Translations under genes and position numbers: made by a program
Part shown: one piece after another, positions 28,000-37,007 of the stretch
Position numbering within the stretch: position 1 is the first letter of the stretch
Layout of the letters: each line of letters opens with the position of its first letter
Notes under the pieces: generated by a model
Database searches by the model: none
What the model was told of the DNA's origin: nothing
What the model saw: only the letters and a program-made list of their open reading frames with translations
Assembly (NCBI GenBank): GCA_021783915.1
Contig: JAJXTI010000003.1
Span: forward strand, 9,712 to 46,718
Source of the DNA: a bacterium
GTDB taxonomy: Bacteria; Omnitrophota; Gorgyraeia; Zapsychrales; Fredricksoniimonadaceae
Length of the DNA: 37,007 bases
Direction of reading: 5' to 3'

Positions 28000-28629
28000 A
28001 TGCAAACGACAAAACTCAATCGAATCACTACTGTTTTTTTATTGACAGCCGGGATGGTTGTATTGATTCATGCCACTGCCAGGGCCAATGAAACACAGGA
28101 CTTGAAGAATCAGGTTCAGGCCCTACAGCAGAAGGTGGATCAATTGGAAAAACAACTGGCCAACCGGTCTTCGTCACAAGTTAATGCACAGCTTCCCAAT
28201 GCAGGATCTTTTTATGATCAGTGGGATCCCTTTGCCCAGATGCAAATGATGGAACACCAAATGGGGCATATGATGAAGGAGAACGCGGTGGATTTTAACC
28301 CGCGTGAGGACATCAAACAGATGCCCCATGCTTATATTGTCAGCATGGACATCCCCGGGATGCAAAAAGACAAAATTAACCTGGAAGTCAAAAATGGGGT
28401 ACTTGTTGTCTCTGGCCAGCGTGAGAGCGAAGTCAAAGAGCAAAGGCCAAATCAATACTATCGTCAGGAACGTTATTTTGGTAATTTTTTAAGGACCGTA
28501 CCGCTTCCTGATGATGCTAAGACGGATAATATCAATGCCCAGTATAAGGACGGTGTTTTAACTATTACGGTTCCGCGAACTAAAGTAGGAAACAAAGGTT
28601 CAGAAGGGCAAAAAATAACAATTCGTTAA
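28000..28629 (+). CDS. Exported Hsp20-family protein with N-terminal signal peptide and short coiled coil
   Basis: Signal-like MQTTKLNRITTVFLLTAGMVVLIHATARANE, coiled coil, alpha-crystallin domain (HAYIVSMDIPGMQKDKINLEVKNGVLVVSGQRES...YFGNFLRTVPLPDDAKTDNINAQYKDGVLTITVPR). Confidence 0.85.
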   Translation: MQTTKLNRITTVFLLTAGMVVLIHATARANETQDLKNQVQALQQKVDQLEKQLANRSSSQVNAQLPNAGSFYDQWDPFAQMQMMEHQMGHMMKENAVDFNPREDIKQMPHAYIVSMDIPGMQKDKINLEVKNGVLVVSGQRESEVKEQRPNQYYRQERYFGNFLRTVPLPDDAKTDNINAQYKDGVLTITVPRTKVGNKGSEGQKITIR

Positions 28630-28687
28630 AAGTAGAAATATTTTTATTTTGACGAAAGGTATTGTTCCAAGCTAGATTGGTGACTGT

Positions 28688-28722
28688 GTATCGGTATTCA
28701 CTGCCGGTATACCGATACTTTT
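28688..28722 (+). terminator. Intrinsic terminator after the hsp20-clpB-hsp20 operon
   Basis: GTATCGGTAT (28688-28697) / ATACCGATAC (28709-28718), then TTTT. Confidence 0.55.
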
Positions 28723-28918
28723 ATGTTCCTGTGGGGCCATTTCTATGGCTATATCTTTGATCCAAAATGGATCCAGTCAGGGATCCACTTTAGCTTTGCT
28801 TGATCCTATTATGGCGGGCTCCCATCCATTAGCGGCCTTTATGATGGTTATTCTTGTTGGTATCTTTATTGATCATGTTTATGAAGACCTGGAATTGATG
28901 TACCCTTTGGTCAGATGA
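28703..28918 (+). pseudogene. Remnant of a CSCG-motif permease (DUF318 / SO_0444-like)
   Basis: Start-less open frame encoding AGIPILLCSCGAISMAISLIQNGSSQGSTLALLDPIMAGSHPLAAFMMVILVGIFIDHVYEDLELMYPLVR*; resembles the GIPLPLCSCGVIP..L...GAS.GAT..FL signature. In-frame stop at 28673. Confidence 0.5.
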
Positions 28919-29020
28919 GCCGTTGTCATCAATAAGAGTCACATCACAAACCGTAAGCCTGATGATTTGCCGTTGTTTTTCTGGAACATTGAATATTTGA
29001 CTTCTGAAACAAAAGAAGGA

Positions 29021-29048
29021 TTGACAAAAAAATAGGACATGTTATACT
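29021..29048 (+). promoter_or_regulatory. Sigma70-type promoter of the hrcA-grpE-dnaK-dnaJ operon
   Basis: TTGACA (29021-29026), 16-bp spacer, TATACT (29043-29048). Confidence 0.65.
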
Positions 29049-29075
29049 TTAGCAGTCGTATATTTAGAGTGCTAA
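29049..29075. promoter_or_regulatory. CIRCE operator 3
   Basis: TTAGCAGTC-GTATATTTA-GAGTGCTAA; one mismatch to consensus. Confidence 0.9.
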
Positions 29076-29123
29076 TCCCGGGGGCAGTACTTTTATGGAG
29101 GGTTTCACAGGGAGAAAAACAAT

Positions 29124-29849
29124 ATGGTTAAACAAACTGATTTACAACAACGTAAAGATTTAATTTTAGCCATAGTGGTCAATCAATACATCAAGACCAT
29201 TACTCCGATAGGTTCGCATTTTATCACTGAGGAATTTAGGCTGGATGTGTCACCGGCCACTGTGCGCAATATTTTAGCGGAACTAGAAGAGGAAGGTTAT
29301 TTGAGTCATCCGCATACCTCTGCTGGGCGCGTCCCTACCCAGCGTGGGTATCGCTATTATGTCGATCATCTGATGAATGAAATCCAGCTTTTAGAAGAAG
29401 AGAAGCGCCGCATTCAATTGGAATATAAAAGGCACGTGGATCAGTTAGAGATTTTGATGGAGAAAACCACTGAGGTGATCTCTGATTTGACTCATTATAC
29501 GAGTATTATTTCAGTGGATGGCTGGGACAGTAAAATTATTCTCAAAGGGACCAGCCATGTGGTCGGCTATCCTGAAAATACGAATATATTAAAAATACAG
29601 GCAATCTTAAGAATTCTCGAGGAGAAGGAGCGTTTGTTGGCCTTAATCAACCGTGACTTGAATCATAAAATCGAAATTTATATCGGTCATGAAATGGCAT
29701 TGAAAGAAATAGAAGGTTGCTCCTTGGCCGTGTCTAGTTTTGAAAAGGGTAGCTTAACCGGACGCATTGCGGTTTTGGGGCCAACACGCATGAATTACAA
29801 CCGTGTGGTCTCTGCCCTTGAGTATATCTCGGATTTATTTAGCCATTGA
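29124..29849 (+). CDS. hrcA: Heat-inducible transcription repressor HrcA, short form
   Basis: N-terminal winged helix (VSPATVRNILAELEEEGYLSHPHTSAGRVPTQRGYRYYVDHLM) and C-terminal GRIAVLGPTRMNYNRVVSALEYIS; only 241 aa. Confidence 0.95.
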   Translation: MVKQTDLQQRKDLILAIVVNQYIKTITPIGSHFITEEFRLDVSPATVRNILAELEEEGYLSHPHTSAGRVPTQRGYRYYVDHLMNEIQLLEEEKRRIQLEYKRHVDQLEILMEKTTEVISDLTHYTSIISVDGWDSKIILKGTSHVVGYPENTNILKIQAILRILEEKERLLALINRDLNHKIEIYIGHEMALKEIEGCSLAVSSFEKGSLTGRIAVLGPTRMNYNRVVSALEYISDLFSH

Positions 29850-29872
29850 TGGAAAGGTTATAGATCAAGGTT

Positions 29873-30433
29873 ATGGACGAAAACGTTCAACAGCCTACAG
29901 AAGAAGTTTTGTCGCCTCAAGAAAACCAGCCTCAATTTTCACCGAGAATCGAGCAGGAGGTGCCACAGAAAGTTGATGTTTTTGACGGATTAAAAGGGCA
30001 GTTGGCGGCTGAAAAAGAAAAATATGTACGGCTTTTGGCCGAGTTTGACAATATGCGAAAGCGTCACCAGCGCGAGCGCGAAGATTTAATCAAGTATGCG
30101 CATGAAGAAGTCATCATTGAGTGCCTGAAACTTTATGATAACTTGGAACGTTCTTTGAATGCATTTAAAACCAAAGAAGGGGTAGATACAAATTTGGTCA
30201 AAGGCCTTGAGATGGTTTTTAACAACATGAAAGAGCTCATGAACAGGTACGACGTCAAATCCATTGAATCTGTCGGTAAACCGTTTGATCCCAATGCCCA
30301 AGAGGTCTTGATGCAGCAGGAAACAAAGGATTTTCTTGATGGGGTTGTGATGGAAGAATTTGAAAAAGGTTATACCTTAGGAGGACGGGTAGTACGTACG
30401 GCTAAGGTAAAGGTGGCAAAGAATAATACGTAA
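29873..30433 (+). CDS. grpE: Nucleotide exchange factor GrpE
   Basis: [45 protein letters not shown]...[18 protein letters not shown]. Confidence 0.95.
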   Translation: MDENVQQPTEEVLSPQENQPQFSPRIEQEVPQKVDVFDGLKGQLAAEKEKYVRLLAEFDNMRKRHQREREDLIKYAHEEVIIECLKLYDNLERSLNAFKTKEGVDTNLVKGLEMVFNNMKELMNRYDVKSIESVGKPFDPNAQEVLMQQETKDFLDGVVMEEFEKGYTLGGRVVRTAKVKVAKNNT

Positions 30434-30467
30434 GGGCGTTGGTCCGCCCTTAAAGGAGGATACTATT

Positions 30468-32405
30468 ATGGCACGTGTTATAGGTATTGATTTAGGAACA
30501 TCGAATTCTGCGGCAGCAGCCATGGAAGGCGGCAGACCGGTGATTATCCCTTCAGCCGAAGGGGCTGGGGTTGCTTCAGGAAAAGCGTTCCCTTCATTTG
30601 TGGCTTTTACCAAGGATGGGCAATTACTCGTTGGAGAACCAGCTCGACGACAGGCGCCCATCAATTCCGAGGGCACCATCTATGCCTCCAAACGTAAAAT
30701 GGGCCTGGATTTTAAATTTAAAGTTTTTAGCAAAGAATACACGCCGCAACAAGTAGGTTCTTTTATTTTACAGAAAATCAAAAGCGACGCTGAGAAATTT
30801 TTAGGCGAGACAATAGAAGGTGCGGTCATTACCGTGCCGGCGTATTTTAATGACAATCAGCGCCAGGCAACCAAGGATGCGGGAGAAATCGCGGGTTTAA
30901 AAGTTTTGCGCATCATCAACGAACCTACGGCAGCGTGTTTGGCGTATGGTCTGGATAAAGCCGGTAAGGAACAAAAGATTATGGTGTTTGATCTCGGCGG
31001 AGGAACGCTGGACGTGACTATTTTGGAAATGGGCTGGGATGAAGCCCATAAGGCCGCTACATTTGAAGTGTTGGCTACATCAGGAGACAATCAATTAGGC
31101 GGTACCGATATGGACAATGCCTTGATTGATTATATCGTTGCTGAATTCAAAAAAGAAAGCGGCATTGATTTACGCAATGATAAAATGTCGTTCCAGCGTC
31201 TGCGTGAAGCAGCGGAGAAGGCCAAGGTGGAGCTGTCCAGCACTGTCTCCACAGAAGTTAATCTTCCTTATATCACCGCCGATGCCACGGGGCCTAAGCA
31301 TTTGAACATCAAAATTGACCGTGCTAAGCTCGAAAATTTAATTGCACCGTTGGTAGACCGTTGCCGTGGCCCGGTGCGTCAGGCTATTAAAGATGCGTCC
31401 TCTAAGCTGGGGGAGGAAGTCAAGATTGACCGTGTTGTTTTAGTCGGAGGCCCTACCCGTATGCCTGTTGTTCAGGCTTTTTTAGAAAAGGAAGTTGGTC
31501 AGAAAATCGAAGGCGGTATTGACCCCATGGAATGTGTGGCTTTAGGTGCCGCGATTCAGGCGGCCATTATTACTGGGGACGCCAAAGAAGTCCGTTTACT
31601 CGACGTTACACCTTTGTCGCTTGGCATCGAGACCATGGGAGGTGTGTTTACTAAATTGATTGATCGTAACACTACCATTCCGACAAAGAAAAGTCAGGTT
31701 TTTTCAACGGCGGAAGATAACCAACCCGCTGTGACGATCCGTGTTTTACAAGGCGAGCGCCAGATGGCTAATGATAATACGGAACTAGGCCGTTTTGACT
31801 TAGTAGGTATCCCACCGGCACCCCGTGGAGTTCCACAGGTGGAGGTGACTTTTGATATCGACACTAACGGTATCGTACATGTGGGGGCCAAAGATAAAGC
31901 GACCGGCAAAGAACAAAAAATTCAAATAACGGCCAAGACCAAATTATCTGATGACGAAATTCAGAAAATGGTCAAGGAAGCAGAGAAGTTTGCCGAAGAA
32001 GATAAAAAACGCCGTGACGAAGCTGAGCTTTTTAATCAAGGCAATGCCTTAGTGTATTCGACGGAAAAAGCGCTAAAAGATTATGGCGATAAAGCCCCCG
32101 CGTCTGATAAAGAAAACGTGGAGAAAGAATTGACGGCACTCAAGGATGCCATCAAGGATAAGAATCACGACAAAATTAAATCTTCGATGGAGTCATTGCA
32201 GAAAGTAAGCCATAAATTGGCCGAAGAAATGTATAAGGCCACATCTGCCCAAGGTCAAGCTGGTGCCGGCACTACAGGCGATGCAGGTGGACCGCAACAA
32301 CCTAATGATGCCGATGGCCAACAGCAACCATCGTCAGGGGATACGGGTACTAAGGGCAAGGATGATGTGATTGATGCGGATTTTAAGGCGACAGATAAAA
32401 AATGA
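30468..32405 (+). CDS. dnaK: Molecular chaperone DnaK
   Basis: [71 protein letters not shown]-terminal DDVIDADFK. Confidence 0.98.
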   Translation: MARVIGIDLGTSNSAAAAMEGGRPVIIPSAEGAGVASGKAFPSFVAFTKDGQLLVGEPARRQAPINSEGTIYASKRKMGLDFKFKVFSKEYTPQQVGSFILQKIKSDAEKFLGETIEGAVITVPAYFNDNQRQATKDAGEIAGLKVLRIINEPTAACLAYGLDKAGKEQKIMVFDLGGGTLDVTILEMGWDEAHKAATFEVLATSGDNQLGGTDMDNALIDYIVAEFKKESGIDLRNDKMSFQRLREAAEKAKVELSSTVSTEVNLPYITADATGPKHLNIKIDRAKLENLIAPLVDRCRGPVRQAIKDASSKLGEEVKIDRVVLVGGPTRMPVVQAFLEKEVGQKIEGGIDPMECVALGAAIQAAIITGDAKEVRLLDVTPLSLGIETMGGVFTKLIDRNTTIPTKKSQVFSTAEDNQPAVTIRVLQGERQMANDNTELGRFDLVGIPPAPRGVPQVEVTFDIDTNGIVHVGAKDKATGKEQKIQITAKTKLSDDEIQKMVKEAEKFAEEDKKRRDEAELFNQGNALVYSTEKALKDYGDKAPASDKENVEKELTALKDAIKDKNHDKIKSSMESLQKVSHKLAEEMYKATSAQGQAGAGTTGDAGGPQQPNDADGQQQPSSGDTGTKGKDDVIDADFKATDKK

Positions 32406-33535
32406 AGAAAGATTATTACGAAATTCTTGGTGTCACAAAAACGGCAAGCCTTGCGGATATAAAGAAGGCTTACCGTTCTTTGGCGCTTAAACATCATCCT
32501 GACCGCGTGGCCGTAGGTGAAAAAAAAGGAGCTGAGGAAAAGTTTAAAGAAATTTCCGAAGCCTATGGGGTTTTGTCTGACCCACAAAAACGACAAACGT
32601 ATGATCAATTTGGTCATCAGGGCATTGACCAGAATTATACGTCTGAAGATATTTTCCGCGGAGCTGATTTTTCCAGTATTTTCGAAGGGGCTGGGTTAGG
32701 AGACATTTTAGGCCGCATGTTCGGGGCAGAATTTGATGTTTTTGGCGGCGGTGGTGGCGGCCGTTCCAGCAGGCATTCACGAGGCAGAGACATTCAATAT
32801 GAAATTGAACTGCCCCTGGAAGAAGCTTTTTCAGGCGTTAAAAAAGACATTCGTGTGCCTCGTCACGAGTTTTGTAAACAGTGCAACGGCACAGGAGCTA
32901 AAAACGGGACGGCCTTAAAGACATGTCCCCAATGCCGTGGCCAGGGGCAAGTGGTGATGTCTTCCGGCTTCTTTCGCATGGCTCAAACCTGTGGGCATTG
33001 TCGCGGGACAGGAAAGGTCATTACGGAACAATGCCCTGAATGTTCCGGCCAGGGACTAAAGCGTGTGGTAAGGAACATTGAGGTCAATATTCCAGCCGGT
33101 GTAGATAATGATTCTCAGCTACGCGTGCGCGGTGAAGGTGAAATAGGCCAAGGCGGCAGCGGTGATCTTTATCTTTTTATCAGAGTCCGTGAACATGATG
33201 TTTACAAACGAGATGGCCAGGATTTGTACATGGATGTTCCTATGAGTTTTACCAAGACTGCTTTGGGAGGAGATATCCAAGTCAAGACCCTTAAGGAAAC
33301 GGTGGAGATGAAGATCCCTGCCGGTACCCAAGGTGGAAAAATGTTTAGGCTCAAGGGGCAAGGGATGCCTGGAGTACATGGCCAGACACCAGGAGACCTT
33401 TATGCACGAGCTATGATTGAAGTCCCCACCAGTTTGAATAGCCGCCAGCGAGAACTTCTGGAAGAATTTGCTAAAGAATCAGGGGAAACCACCAAGGGGT
33501 CATTTAAGGACCGGATTAAAAAAGCATTTAAGTAG
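32402..33535 (+). CDS. dnaJ: Molecular chaperone DnaJ
   Basis: J-domain HHPDR (HPD), G-rich linker, four CxxCxGxG-type zinc repeats; ATGA overlap with dnaK. Confidence 0.98.
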   Translation: MKKDYYEILGVTKTASLADIKKAYRSLALKHHPDRVAVGEKKGAEEKFKEISEAYGVLSDPQKRQTYDQFGHQGIDQNYTSEDIFRGADFSSIFEGAGLGDILGRMFGAEFDVFGGGGGGRSSRHSRGRDIQYEIELPLEEAFSGVKKDIRVPRHEFCKQCNGTGAKNGTALKTCPQCRGQGQVVMSSGFFRMAQTCGHCRGTGKVITEQCPECSGQGLKRVVRNIEVNIPAGVDNDSQLRVRGEGEIGQGGSGDLYLFIRVREHDVYKRDGQDLYMDVPMSFTKTALGGDIQVKTLKETVEMKIPAGTQGGKMFRLKGQGMPGVHGQTPGDLYARAMIEVPTSLNSRQRELLEEFAKESGETTKGSFKDRIKKAFK

Positions 33536-33560
33536 GGGACCTGTACGGGAGGATTATTAT

Positions 33561-33830
33561 ATGCCAACTTACCAATATGAATGTGAAGCTTGTGGCCATG
33601 AGTTCGAGGCCTTGCAGTCCATGATCGAAGCTAAATTTAGAAAATGTCCTAAATGCAGTAAAAATAAATTAGCGCGTCTTATCGGAAGCGGTTCAGGCAT
33701 GATATTTAAAGGCCCAGGCTTTTATGCCACTGACTATAAGAAAAAAACGTCTTCTGATTCTAAAATCGAAGCCAAGCCTGTTCCAACCCCTGGCCCTTGC
33801 GGCAGCAGTTGTTCCTGCCATCCTCATTAA
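33561..33830 (+). CDS. FmdB-family zinc ribbon protein
   Basis: MPTYQYECEACGHEFEALQSMIEAKFRKCPKCSKNKLARLIGSGSGMIFKGPGFYATDY; ATG 33561 preceded by GGGAGG. Confidence 0.92.
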   Translation: MPTYQYECEACGHEFEALQSMIEAKFRKCPKCSKNKLARLIGSGSGMIFKGPGFYATDYKKKTSSDSKIEAKPVPTPGPCGSSCSCHPH

Positions 33831-33993
33831 GTAATCAAATTTTAAGTTAAGACACAATAATTACAAATTACTGTAAATCAATAGGTTAAGGCAGTCATAA
33901 AATTTGCTTTTTTTAAAAAATATGTTACTCTTGCTTTAATTTGTAAAACCACCCTAAAATTGATCTTATTAGTTTTCTGGAGTTTGATTTACT

Positions 33994-36522
33994 ATGACAT
34001 TGCGGCAAATTTTTGTTATTGCGGCATTGGTTTCTTTTTCCCTGGGTAACCTGGACCCCGTACCTATGTCTTATGCTCAGGAAGCTGCTGATTTGCCTAT
34101 ACCCGGGGCCATGATTAACTTAAGCCCTGCTTTTGAACCCGTACTTATCAAAGGTTTGAAGATCCATCCTGAAAACCCTTTTGCTTTTGATTTTATTATT
34201 GATACAGGTAATACTAATTTAACTGCAAGCAATAGCAAAAAACATTTCCTTCAGGAAGAATCTATCAAGTTAATCAAATATTTCCTGGCTGCGATGACCA
34301 TACCTGAAAAAGATTTATGGGTAAATTTATCTCCTTATGAAAAAAAACATATGATAGCTTCTAATTTAGCGGAAACCAGGATGGGACGGGACATGCTGGC
34401 CCAGGACTATATTCTTAAACAATTGACGGCTTCATTGATTTACCCCGAAAAAAAACTTGGGAAAATCTTTTGGAATAAGATTTATACCAAAGCTCAGCAG
34501 TTATACGGAACGACCCAGATACCAGTCAATACATTTAACAAAGTATGGATAGTAGCGGATAGAGCAGACGTGTTTGAACAGGGTAATGTTGCTTATGTGG
34601 TAGGTGCGCATTTGAAGGTAATGTTGGAAGCAGATTACTTAGCGATGCATAAGGCAAATGTTTCCCAAGGCATCTTACGAAATCAAACGCAAAAGCAATC
34701 GGATGGAACAGAATTACCACGGGAGACTGATGTGCAGCAGATAGGTTCTCAAATGGTACGGGATCTCATCCTTCCTGAACTTGAGAAAGAAGTTAATACC
34801 GATAAAAATTTTGCCACCTTACGCCAGATGTTTTATTCCATGATCCTTGCCAGTTGGTACAAAATGGTGCTCAAAGATTCAATATTGACTCAGATTTATG
34901 CGAATCAATCAAAAGTTAAGATAGGTATTGGCCAGGACGATCCTCAAGCTAATGAAGAAATATTCGACCGATACCTAAAAGCATACAGAAAAGGGGTGTT
35001 TAATTACATCAAAGAAGATATTAATAAAGCGACAGGGCAGAATACTCCTAGAAAGTATTTTTCAGGTGGATTAGAAATTTTTCCTGGAGGAGATGCGGCA
35101 CAGGTCATCTATCGACACCAACCTTGGCGGACAGGGACGATAGTAGGAAGGGCTTTTGATGTAACGGTATTAGTGAAGGCTAAAACAGAAGCGGGTATGC
35201 AGGAAGACCACGCCATGATGAATGAGGGTGATTCAAGAGGGGATGGCGCAGGGGCTTTGTTAAGAGGTGAACGCAAAGAGGTCTACCTGGCCATTAATGA
35301 ATTGACCCAAGGAAATGCTCTTGTTGAAGTGACACGACCAGAGGTCAACGATATAGCCAGGAAATTAAAATTACCACCCAGTCGAATTATAGAGATTATG
35401 GAAAACACTTTAGGGTTATGGGGTACGGAGGCAGAGACCTGGGTGGGTTTTGATTCCAAGTTGACAGGCGGTATTCAATTCATACAAGATCTGCGCTGGG
35501 CAGAATTTCCAGGGCAGAAAGGTACACACATTGTTCCAGACCAAATTAAAGTAAGAACAGGAAATTTAGAATTTCAATTGGCATTACGCTGGCAAGGTGG
35601 ACAATTTAATCCTAGCGGTAAAGAAAACGAAGATTTGAGGTATTCCCTTACAAATCAAGATGAAGGTGTTATCTTGGGGCTGACGCGTGTAGAAAAGAAG
35701 GCCCAACAACGATGGGCATTTGATCTTACCCCTGAACAGCGTGGAGAAATGATAGATTATTTGAGAAGAAACCAACAATATGGGCGACAAGACAAGTCGA
35801 TGAACGCTCAATCATTAAGGCAGGAGGCTGCCCAAATTATCCAAATGGCTAAAACTAATTTTTTAAGCAAACCGGACGTTTTAGTCATAGGATCTGATAT
35901 TTTTTCATCAACGGCGCATATGATCGAAACGATTTATCAAAGAAAAGTTGTGCGGGTTCCTACTAATCAGGCCGCGTTAGCATTATTAAATGGTAGAGGA
36001 AAGGCCGCGGGGAAAATTGGTTTGGTTTTATCTGTCAATGCCTTTGACGAACAGGCTTTCGTTCAAAACATATATCAAAACCGTCTTTTAATACCTATTA
36101 TTATCGCACCTTCTTGGGAGGGGGATCAAGGGCCTGTTGGTGAGCTCCCTCCCAACGTATTGTTTACTCCATCAAGAGTGCTATGGAATAAAGTTGTTTC
36201 TAATATTTTAGATGGCACGATTATAGATAACAGACCTGAATTCAGATCTGCAGTAGCTGCTGTTACAACACAATTAAAACAGTTACCTTCTGTGGAGGGT
36301 TCTTCGATGGCAATGCCGGGAGGTATCGATCTTGACCGTAATAAAATGCAATTGAACACGCGCAAAGAAGAAGGTATTACAATGCACTTCGATGCCGCCA
36401 TGGTTGGGCGTATCAGGCGTGAGGGTTTTGATGGCTTGGAATTTCAAATACAATCTATTGTGCCTGTTACAGATTTGTCGCTGTTGCTCGGCACAACCCC
36501 TAAACAACACTTCAGGCATTGA
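33994..36522 (+). CDS. Large exported protein of unknown function, resembling an Omnitrophota-associated family
   Basis: Signal peptide; N-terminal region GLKIHPENPFAFDFIIDTGN...IPEKDLWVNLSPYEKKHMI...NTDKNFATLRQMFYSMILASWYK; no recognisable enzymatic motif. Confidence 0.7.
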   Translation: MTLRQIFVIAALVSFSLGNLDPVPMSYAQEAADLPIPGAMINLSPAFEPVLIKGLKIHPENPFAFDFIIDTGNTNLTASNSKKHFLQEESIKLIKYFLAAMTIPEKDLWVNLSPYEKKHMIASNLAETRMGRDMLAQDYILKQLTASLIYPEKKLGKIFWNKIYTKAQQLYGTTQIPVNTFNKVWIVADRADVFEQGNVAYVVGAHLKVMLEADYLAMHKANVSQGILRNQTQKQSDGTELPRETDVQQIGSQMVRDLILPELEKEVNTDKNFATLRQMFYSMILASWYKMVLKDSILTQIYANQSKVKIGIGQDDPQANEEIFDRYLKAYRKGVFNYIKEDINKATGQNTPRKYFSGGLEIFPGGDAAQVIYRHQPWRTGTIVGRAFDVTVLVKAKTEAGMQEDHAMMNEGDSRGDGAGALLRGERKEVYLAINELTQGNALVEVTRPEVNDIARKLKLPPSRIIEIMENTLGLWGTEAETWVGFDSKLTGGIQFIQDLRWAEFPGQKGTHIVPDQIKVRTGNLEFQLALRWQGGQFNPSGKENEDLRYSLTNQDEGVILGLTRVEKKAQQRWAFDLTPEQRGEMIDYLRRNQQYGRQDKSMNAQSLRQEAAQIIQMAKTNFLSKPDVLVIGSDIFSSTAHMIETIYQRKVVRVPTNQAALALLNGRGKAAGKIGLVLSVNAFDEQAFVQNIYQNRLLIPIIIAPSWEGDQGPVGELPPNVLFTPSRVLWNKVVSNILDGTIIDNRPEFRSAVAAVTTQLKQLPSVEGSSMAMPGGIDLDRNKMQLNTRKEEGITMHFDAAMVGRIRREGFDGLEFQIQSIVPVTDLSLLLGTTPKQHFRH

Positions 36523-36610
36523 TTAAAATTTTGGTTTCCCTTTTGGGGTGATTCTGGTATTATGGCTGATATTTTTAAAATGTTAAAATTAGGTCAAAGA
36601 AAGATGGATC

Positions 36611-37007
36611 GTGGCTACGATTAAACCATTTAATGCTGTTTTTTATAATAAAGACAAGATAGATAACCTTTCATTGGTTATTTGCCCTCCTTATGACATT
36701 ATTTCCAAGGAGCAGCAGGAAGCCTATTATAAACAGCATCCGTTTAACTTTATCCGTTTGGAATTAGCCAAAGAAACTCCTAAAGATACTGCTAAAGACA
36801 ATAAATATACCCGTGCGAAAAAGACATATGAAGATTGGTTGGCCAAGGGCATCTTGAAGCAGGATGAAGCTTACTGTATCTATTTTTATAAACAGGATTA
36901 TACTTATTTTGGCCAGAAATATACCCGTACAGGTTTTTTAGCCCTCTTGAATCTCAATGAAGACGCTGGTGTTAAGATTTTGCCTCATGAGAACACTCAT
37001 TCGGCCG
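36611..37007 (+). CDS. DUF1015 family protein (3' end outside window)
   Basis: GTG start; VATIKPFNAVFYNKDKIDNLSLVICPPYDIISKEQQEAYYKQHPFNFIRLELAKE...YTRTGFLALLNL. Absent from the ORF track because it runs off the window. Confidence 0.85.
   Translation, partial: MATIKPFNAVFYNKDKIDNLSLVICPPYDIISKEQQEAYYKQHPFNFIRLELAKETPKDTAKDNKYTRAKKTYEDWLAKGILKQDEAYCIYFYKQDYTYFGQKYTRTGFLALLNLNEDAGVKILPHENTHSA

Noticed and set aside
33902-33993. Promoter before the 33994 gene
   Set aside because: AT-rich with TTGCTT and several -10-like words, but no convincing paired boxes.
1-37007. CRISPR arrays, tRNA/rRNA genes, IS elements, phage genes, known defence systems
   Set aside because: No regularly spaced repeats, tRNA-like GGTTCGAATCC arms, transposase or phage-type proteins, or defence-system signatures were seen; the window is mostly housekeeping plus the features listed.

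Overview
This is a gene-dense, protein-coding bacterial chromosome segment with about 32 genes. I saw no rRNA, tRNA, CRISPR array or intact mobile element. The style fits a candidate-phylum bacterium, and the 33994..36522 protein resembles, from memory only, a family typical of Omnitrophota. Left to right: a carbohydrate locus (MalG-like ABC permease, GH2-like secreted enzyme with repeats, tandem-repeat exported protein, carbohydrate-binding-like secreted protein, coiled-coil membrane protein, LacI regulator); mnmG-cysK and a membrane glycosyltransferase; a minus-strand thiS-thiG-thiH-thiF operon; a speD-like gene with a possible structured leader; leuS; an EndoQ-like PHP nuclease next to a compact UvrD-type helicase; a CDF transporter; comEA/comEC; a histidine kinase plus single-domain receiver; and a large heat-shock block (hsp20-clpB-exported hsp20, then hrcA-grpE-dnaK-dnaJ-fmdB) with three CIRCE operators. 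It ends with a large exported protein and the start of a DUF1015 gene. The best second-look items are: (1) a mirror-image pair of CIRCE elements flanking a terminator-like hairpin upstream of hsp20; (2) an apparently shortened HrcA; (3) a roughly 120-aa module shared by two adjacent glycan-locus genes and duplicated within one; (4) a secreted small heat-shock protein in the clpB operon; (5) a possible structured leader before speD; (6) the EndoQ/helicase pair; and (7) a remnant of a CSCG-motif permease. All family calls are by eye; no searches were run.
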